DNA of 10,035 nt from Spirochaetae bacterium HGW-Spirochaetae-7 (GTDB taxonomy: Bacteria > Spirochaetota > Spirochaetia > Treponematales > UBA12059): the NCBI GenBank assembly GCA_002839245.1, contig PGXR01000107.1, forward strand, positions 1 through 10,035, written 5' to 3'. The notes under the pieces were generated by a model. That model was not told the origin of the DNA and ran no database searches. It worked only from the letters and a program-made list of their open reading frames with translations. This document shows, piece after piece, positions 5,479-10,035 of this stretch; position 1 is the stretch's first letter; each line of letters opens with the position of its first letter. A program made the translations under genes and the position numbers.

Positions 5479-7108
5479 GGCGACGACTTCCAGACCGGGT
5501 TCGCGGCACCGGGCCGCGATGCGCAGGCAGGGCATAGCTTTCGGCATGATACGAGGGTTCTCGTTCATGACTATTGCCCTGCTCGGACTGATCCTGGGAT
5601 TCATACTGTGGAAGGGCTTCCGGTATTCCAACATCGACAGGTCGACGCTCCTGCCCCATGCCGAGGCTTCCCCTGACGGCCTCGTGCTCGCCGTTCACGG
5701 AGACCAAGACATGCCCGGGATCGACTGGGAAGAGCTGTACGGCATGTATACCGACGAGTACATCAACTGGTCCAAGCTCGACCAGTCCGACTTCGACCTG
5801 GTCCCCGTCGCGGTGGATCCGCTCACCGAGGACGGCGCCCGGGTGGAAGCGTTCCTGTTCGGTTCGGAGGCAGAGGGCGGCTTTCCGCTCTGGGGCGGCC
5901 TCGTCGAATACGCCGGTTCCGCCGAAGCGGCCCTGAAGGTCGTGGCGGAACGCCAGGGCGCCGTCACGATCGTCCCCGCTGCGGCCGCCAAAGCCTTCCC
6001 GGGCATAAAGACCGTTCCCGTGCGCCGGCTTGCCATCGCCATGAACCAGGACGCCACCGAGTTCGTCGACGAATCGTACCTGGAAGACCTGACAGCGCAG
6101 AATATCCGCGACCTCCTGGGCGGGCGCATCACGAACTGGAAAAAGCTCGGCGGCCCCGATCTCTCGGTCGTCCCCATGGCGCCGCCCATGGGTTCCGCGC
6201 TCGCCGCGGAGGCAGGCCGTGCCGGACTCACCTACCCCAGGCCGACGGTCCCCCAACCCGCGACGGACATGGCCTCGTATCTTGCCGACATCGCCGGGAC
6301 GAGCGGCGCCGTCGGGGTTGCATACGCCGGGGACGCGACTCTTGCCGGGATTCCCCTGGCCTGGATGACGCGCGTAAAGACCGGCTGGAACCTGACGTTG
6401 CGATACCTCCTGGAGCCTCCGAGGCTGTCCGGCAAGACAGGCGGTATCTCGAGCATCATCGCCAACACCTTCTTCATGCTGCTGCTGACACTGGCCTTCG
6501 CGGCGCCGCTCGGCGTGGCAGCCGCGGTATACCTCGTGGAATATGCGCGGCAAGGAAAGTTGCTGAAGCTGCTCAGGCTCGGTACCGAGACGCTCGCCGG
6601 CATCCCGTCTATCATCTTCGGCCTGTTCGGCTTCCTGTTCTTCGTCAACATACTGCACTTCGGTTTCGGCTTGCTGTCAGGCTCCTTGACGCTGACGCTG
6701 ATGATTCTGCCGACCATCATCAGGACCTCCGAGGAAGCGATGAAATCGGTACCGCGGTCATTGCGCGAGGGTTCGCTCGCGCTGGGTGCCACCAAGCTCC
6801 AGACGATTTTCAGGGTGGTGATACCGGCAAGCTCGCCGGGCATCCTGACGGGACTCATCCTGGCCATCGGGCGCGCCGTCGGCGAGACCGCGGCGCTCCT
6901 GTTCACGATGGGATCCGACTACAATATGGCCCGCGGCCTGTTTTCATCGGCCAGGGGGCTCTCCGCCCACGTATACCTGCTGTTCGCCGAAGGTATCTCG
7001 TTCGACAAGGCGTTCTCGACCGCGACGGTACTCGTGGTCGTAGTCCTTCTGTTCAATTTCGCGGCCAAGCGTGTCATCGGCAGGATGCATCGCCAGGCGG
7101 CGGCGTAA
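5471..7108 (+). CDS. pstA: Phosphate ABC transporter permease PstA with a large inserted PstS-like region
   Basis: The second channel subunit of the phosphate importer. The C-terminal part is a normal PstA core: GGISSIIANTFFMLLL (324-339), TLAGIPSIIFGLFGFLFF (374-391), the EAA loop with GSLALGATKLQTIFRV (434-449) and an AIGRAVGETAALLF segment. The protein is 545 residues where about 280-300 is usual. The surplus lies between the first helix (about 24-50) and the second (about 324-357), hence on the periplasmic side. Residues 69-301 seem to hold two tandem copies of the second lobe of a PstS-type binding protein: DGLVLAVHG ... EYINW (96-100) ... GAVTIV, and LAIAMNQ ... GRITNWKKLGG (218-228) ... 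GAVGVAY. The GTG start has AAGGAGG five bases upstream and overlaps pstC. The insertion is continuous in frame, so not an assembly artefact of two genes. Core function is secure; the role of the inserted part is unknown. Confidence 0.92.
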   Translation: MRKATTSRPGSRHRAAMRRQGIAFGMIRGFSFMTIALLGLILGFILWKGFRYSNIDRSTLLPHAEASPDGLVLAVHGDQDMPGIDWEELYGMYTDEYINWSKLDQSDFDLVPVAVDPLTEDGARVEAFLFGSEAEGGFPLWGGLVEYAGSAEAALKVVAERQGAVTIVPAAAAKAFPGIKTVPVRRLAIAMNQDATEFVDESYLEDLTAQNIRDLLGGRITNWKKLGGPDLSVVPMAPPMGSALAAEAGRAGLTYPRPTVPQPATDMASYLADIAGTSGAVGVAYAGDATLAGIPLAWMTRVKTGWNLTLRYLLEPPRLSGKTGGISSIIANTFFMLLLTLAFAAPLGVAAAVYLVEYARQGKLLKLLRLGTETLAGIPSIIFGLFGFLFFVNILHFGFGLLSGSLTLTLMILPTIIRTSEEAMKSVPRSLREGSLALGATKLQTIFRVVIPASSPGILTGLILAIGRAVGETAALLFTMGSDYNMARGLFSSARGLSAHVYLLFAEGISFDKAFSTATVLVVVVLLFNFAAKRVIGRMHRQAAA

Positions 7109-7118
7109 AGGAAACGCC

Positions 7119-7883
7119 ATGCAGCAATCGCCCCCGAAATTCAGCATCAGCGACCTCAATCTCTGGTATGGCACGTCCCAGGCGCTGAAGGACATCACCG
7201 TCGACATCGAGGAAAGGAGCGTCACGGCGCTGATCGGTCCGTCCGGATGCGGTAAATCCACGTTCCTCCGCACGCTCAACAGGTTGAACGACCTGATAAG
7301 CAGCGTTCGGGTCGAGGGTTCCGTGCTTTACGAAGGCGCCGATATCTACGCTCCCGATACCGACGTCATAGACCTGCGCAAGCGGGTCGGCATGGTATTC
7401 CAGAAACCCAATCCGTTTCCCATGAGCCTCTACGACAACATCGCGTACGGCCCGCGGGTCCATGGCATCAGGGACAAGGCGACGCTCGACGACATCGTGG
7501 AGCGGAGCCTCGTGCAGGCAGCGCTGTTCGACGAGGTGAAGGACAGGCTCCAGACCTCGGCGCTCGGATTGTCGGGCGGACAGCAGCAGCGCCTGTGCAT
7601 CGCGCGGGTGCTCGCCGTCGAGCCCGACGTCGTGCTGATGGACGAGCCGACCAGCGCCCTCGACCCCATTTCCACGGCAAAGATAGAGAACCTTCTGGAA
7701 GAGCTAAAGAAACAGTATACAATCGTCATCGTGACGCACAACATGCAGCAGGCAGGCCGCGTCTCTGACAAGACGGCGTACTTTTTCCTGGGAGAGCTGG
7801 TAGAATACGCCGGCACCAAGGAGCTGTTCTTCAATCCAAGGGACAAGCGGACCGAGAACTACATCTCGGGACGCTTCGGCTGA
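7119..7883 (+). CDS. pstB: Phosphate ABC transporter ATPase PstB
   Basis: Cytoplasmic ATP-hydrolysing subunit that drives phosphate import through PstCA. The 254 residues contain all ABC motifs: Walker A GPSGCGKST (40-48), Q-loop Gln95 within VFQKPNPFPMS (a PstB hallmark), signature LSGGQQQR (151-158), Walker B VVLMDE (171-176), D-loop SALDP (179-183) and the switch His207 in VTHNMQQ. The ATG at 7119 was chosen because AAGGAA lies just upstream and residues 7 onward match the family start; an in-frame ATG at 7071 lies inside pstA and would add 16 unrelated residues. It begins 10 bases after the pstA stop. Length and sequence are typical. Confidence 0.96.
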   Translation: MQQSPPKFSISDLNLWYGTSQALKDITVDIEERSVTALIGPSGCGKSTFLRTLNRLNDLISSVRVEGSVLYEGADIYAPDTDVIDLRKRVGMVFQKPNPFPMSLYDNIAYGPRVHGIRDKATLDDIVERSLVQAALFDEVKDRLQTSALGLSGGQQQRLCIARVLAVEPDVVLMDEPTSALDPISTAKIENLLEELKKQYTIVIVTHNMQQAGRVSDKTAYFFLGELVEYAGTKELFFNPRDKRTENYISGRFG

Positions 7884-7899
7884 GTCACGGAGGCCAAAA

Positions 7900-8556
7900 A
7901 TGATGCGTATACAATTCAACGAGGAACTCAACCGGCTCCACCACGACATACTGGCGATGGGCAGCCGGGTCGAGGAAGACCTGCGCAAGGCACTGCTCGC
8001 GCTCAGGACCGGCGACATCGAGCTGGTAAAGGAAGTCAAGGCGAGCGACCAGATAGTCAACGCCATGCAGATGAAGATAGAGGACCAGGCGGCGATGCTC
8101 ATCGCGACCCAGCAGCCGGTAGCCAAGGACCTCCGCCAGCTCGTGACCATGTTCAAGGTGACCGACAACCTCGAGCGCATCGGCGACCACGCCGTACACC
8201 TGGCCAAGACCGTCAAGCGCCTGTCGGGCGATCCCTACCCAAGGCCGCTCGACAGGCTGGAGCGCATGGCCGCGATAGACGTGGCCATGGTACACGACGC
8301 GGTCGCCTCCTTCCTCGACCAGGACGAGGCCCTGGCGCGCAGCACGGCGGCGAAGGACGACGAGGTCGATACCGAGCACAAGGCCTTCGTGCAGGAGGTC
8401 CTGGCCTTCCTTGCCGAGAACCCCGGCAAGGCCCAGCTGGCTACGAAACTGATAGCCACCTCGAGCTACCTGGAACGGCTCGGCGACCATGTCACCAACC
8501 TCTGCGAAGCGGTCGTCTTCATGCTGACCGGGGCGCATACCGAGCTGAACGACTAG
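7900..8556 (+). CDS. phoU: Phosphate signalling regulator PhoU
   Basis: A helical cytoplasmic protein that links the state of the Pst transporter to PhoR, restraining the phosphate-starvation response and limiting phosphate uptake when phosphate is plentiful. The 218 residues form two similar three-helix repeats. Each carries the metal-binding family motif: NLERIGDHA with Glu92 and Asp96, and YLERLGDHV with Glu192 and Asp196, exactly 100 residues apart. The ATG at 7900 has GGAGG six bases upstream; a second ATG follows at once (7903). It starts 16 bases after pstB and ends 9 bases before phoB, so it sits between the transporter and the two-component genes that it connects. Length is typical. 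Confidence 0.95.
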   Translation: MMRIQFNEELNRLHHDILAMGSRVEEDLRKALLALRTGDIELVKEVKASDQIVNAMQMKIEDQAAMLIATQQPVAKDLRQLVTMFKVTDNLERIGDHAVHLAKTVKRLSGDPYPRPLDRLERMAAIDVAMVHDAVASFLDQDEALARSTAAKDDEVDTEHKAFVQEVLAFLAENPGKAQLATKLIATSSYLERLGDHVTNLCEAVVFMLTGAHTELND

Positions 8557-8565
8557 GAGCCTGCC

Positions 8566-9264
8566 ATGGCAAAGGCTACGATCCTCGTCATCGAGGATGA
8601 CCAGGACATACGGGAACTGCTCGCGTACACGCTGGGCAAGGAAGGCTACGATGTCATCCAGGCGCCAAGCGGCGAGGCCGGGCTCAAGGCCATCAAGGAT
8701 CGGGCGCCAAGCCTGGTCGTCCTCGACGTGATGCTGCCGGGAATGGACGGGCTCGAGCTGCTCCGCAAGGTAAAGGGCGACCAGAAGCTCCGCGCCATTC
8801 CCGTGATCATGGCCAGCGCCAGGGGCGAGGAGACCGATATCGTGACCGGGCTGGAACTAGGCGCCGACGACTACGTGACAAAGCCGTTCAGCCCGCGGGT
8901 CCTCGTGGCCCGGGTGCGCACGGCCCTGCGCCGCGCCGTCGAATCAGCTTCGCCTGAACCGGCGGAGCAGGCATCCATAGCGATAGGCGACTTCATGCTC
9001 GACGCGGAGAGGCATGAGCTGAAGGTCGGCGGCCGATCCATCGATCTGTCCGCTACGGAATTTGCCATAATCGAGCGCCTGGCCAGGTCGCCCGGACGCG
9101 TGTTCACCCGGTCCCAGATCATCGATTCCGTCAGGGGACGCGATTATCCGGTCACGGACCGCTCGGTCGATGTCCAGGTGCTCTCGATACGAAAGAAGCT
9201 CGGCAGCTCCGCCGACATCATCGAGACTGTCCGCGGCGTCGGTTACCGATTCAGGGACGAATGA
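8566..9264 (+). CDS. phoB: Phosphate regulon response regulator PhoB
   Basis: OmpR-family transcription factor, phosphorylated by PhoR, that activates phosphate-starvation genes. The 232 residues comprise a receiver domain (about 4-120) with the acidic pair Asp11-Asp12, phospho-acceptor Asp54 in VVLDVMLPGMDG, Ser84 in the switch position and Lys106 in TKPFSPRVL. A linker at about 126-138 leads to a winged-helix DNA-binding domain with LSATEFAIIERLARSPGRVF, DRSVDVQVLSIRKKLG and the C-terminal ETVRGVGYRF hairpin. The ATG at 8566 has AGGAG six bases upstream, overlapping the phoU stop. The gene overlaps phoR by 4 bases. PhoB rather than another OmpR-type regulator is supported by context: the pst-phoU genes before it and a PhoR-type sensor after it. 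It is the likely reader of the repeat at 3606-3623. Confidence 0.93.
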   Translation: MAKATILVIEDDQDIRELLAYTLGKEGYDVIQAPSGEAGLKAIKDRAPSLVVLDVMLPGMDGLELLRKVKGDQKLRAIPVIMASARGEETDIVTGLELGADDYVTKPFSPRVLVARVRTALRRAVESASPEPAEQASIAIGDFMLDAERHELKVGGRSIDLSATEFAIIERLARSPGRVFTRSQIIDSVRGRDYPVTDRSVDVQVLSIRKKLGSSADIIETVRGVGYRFRDE

Positions 9265-10035
9265 TGCGCGGGTCCCGGCTCGCCTTCAGGACCTTCGCGA
9301 TACTGCTTGCGGTATCGGCGTCGGCGATGATCGTGCTGATGCTGTCGTCGGCGCTGGGCATGAGGCGGCTGTACACCGATGTGACGCTGCAGGCACTCCG
9401 GCAGACGGCCACCGCGCTTGCCAATGTTTCGCCCGCCGACTTGTCTCCTGGCTCGGCCGACGCGTATTGCCACAACGCCTCCTCCACGACGGCTCTCAGG
9501 ATCACCATGATCGCCTCCGACGGGACCGTGCTCGGCGATTCCGGCTCCGACCCGCATGCAATGGAAAATCATGGTGCAAGGCCTGAAGTCGCCGGCGCGT
9601 TGCGCGGCCTTGCCTCGACGAGCATGCGCCAATCCCCGACGCTCGGAATCAGGATGGCCTTCGCTGCCGCGCCGATACGGGATGGAGCTTCCATCGTCGG
9701 CGTACTGCGCGTCGCCATGGATGCGTCGCAACTTGTCAGCGGCATGGTTCCCTTCATGGCCACTTCCGGGGTCGTCGCCATCCTGATGATCGCCGCGATG
9801 GCCATCGCGAGCGCCCGCATCGGGGCAAGCGTCACCGAACCGATGGTCGCCCTCATGGACGCCGCCCGCGACTGGTCCTCGGGCATCCTGTCGCGCCGGT
9901 TGCGGCGCTTCGACGACCCGGAGCTGGCGCCGCTGTCCGATACGATGAACGCGATGGCTTCCGAGCTGGCTGACCGTATCATCGGCATGGAGCGCCAGGG
10001 AAAGGAACTGGGAGCGATACTCGATGCGATGGGCG
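9261..10035 (+). CDS. phoR: Phosphate regulon sensor kinase PhoR, N-terminal part (cut by window end)
   Basis: Membrane histidine kinase that phosphorylates or dephosphorylates PhoB. The first 258 residues are present and the frame is open to the window end, so the dimerisation His and ATPase domains lie outside. Visible parts: first membrane helix (about 10-33); a periplasmic sensor domain (about 35-160) with the PhoR-type segment DGTVLGDSGSDPHAMENH (87-104) followed by RPEV; second helix (about 162-185); HAMP linker (about 187-238); and the start of a PAS domain (KELGAILDAMG, 248-258). The ATG at 9261 overlaps the phoB stop as ATGA; the adjacent ATG at 9264 is equally possible and better spaced from AGGGA (9253-9257). 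The periplasmic domain is of the type seen in PhoR from many diderms, not the short-loop form of E. coli. Confidence 0.92.
   Translation, partial: MMRGSRLAFRTFAILLAVSASAMIVLMLSSALGMRRLYTDVTLQALRQTATALANVSPADLSPGSADAYCHNASSTTALRITMIASDGTVLGDSGSDPHAMENHGARPEVAGALRGLASTSMRQSPTLGIRMAFAAAPIRDGASIVGVLRVAMDASQLVSGMVPFMATSGVVAILMIAAMAIASARIGASVTEPMVALMDAARDWSSGILSRRLRRFDDPELAPLSDTMNAMASELADRIIGMERQGKELGAILDAMG

Noticed and set aside
5471..6373. The PstA N-terminal extension as a wrongly fused separate gene
   Set aside because: The first membrane helix, the insert and the permease core lie in one uninterrupted frame with a good ribosome site at the GTG and none at an internal start before the core.
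5411..6658. 415-codon minus-strand open frame opposite pstA
   Set aside because: Shadow frame; composition is biased as expected for the reverse of GC-rich coding DNA and the plus-strand PstA is continuous.
1..10035. CRISPR arrays, insertion sequences, tRNA or rRNA genes
   Set aside because: No spaced repeats, no transposase motifs or terminal inverted repeats, and no cloverleaf or rRNA-like sequence was seen by eye on either strand.

Overview
The window is a GC-rich stretch of bacterial chromosome. It looks like a diderm (double-membrane) bacterium: the phosphate-binding protein PstS has an ordinary cleavable signal peptide with no lipobox Cys, and PhoR has a proteobacterial-style periplasmic sensor domain. 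Frequent ATA (Ile) and AGG (Arg) codons in a GC-rich background, plus class 1B PyrK/PyrD pyrimidine enzymes in a diderm, make me think of Spirochaetota. That assignment is a weak inference, not something the sequence proves.

Layout. At the left edge, on the minus strand, is the 5' end of topA (topoisomerase I). Positions 205-1128 hold no intact gene. They contain decayed coding sequence on the minus strand: a recognisable frameshifted metallophosphoesterase relic and, directly abutting it, a possible outer-membrane-barrel relic. From 1129 onward every gene is on the plus strand: satP (acetate/succinate transporter), then the overlapping pair pyrK-pyrD (NAD-linked dihydroorotate dehydrogenase), then a complete phosphate-starvation operon pstS-pstC-pstA-pstB-phoU-phoB-phoR, with phoR cut by the window end.

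How the genes work together. PstS captures phosphate in the periplasm, PstC and PstA form the membrane channel, and PstB powers it. PhoU couples the transporter to the PhoR/PhoB two-component system, which normally switches on the pst promoter when phosphate is scarce. The seven genes are packed with 8- and 4-base overlaps and 9-16 base gaps, except for a 76-base gap after pstS that holds a perfect 14-bp hairpin. Upstream of pstS there is an 11-bp-spaced direct repeat resembling a Pho box, and a perfect 8-bp inverted repeat that would hide the pstS ribosome binding site.

The most unusual item is PstA. At 545 residues it is about 250 longer than the usual protein. The extra sequence lies between its first and second membrane helices and appears to contain two tandem copies of the second lobe of a PstS-like binding protein, each with an I-x-N-W motif but without the phosphate-binding signature. 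I found no CRISPR array, insertion sequence, tRNA or rRNA.
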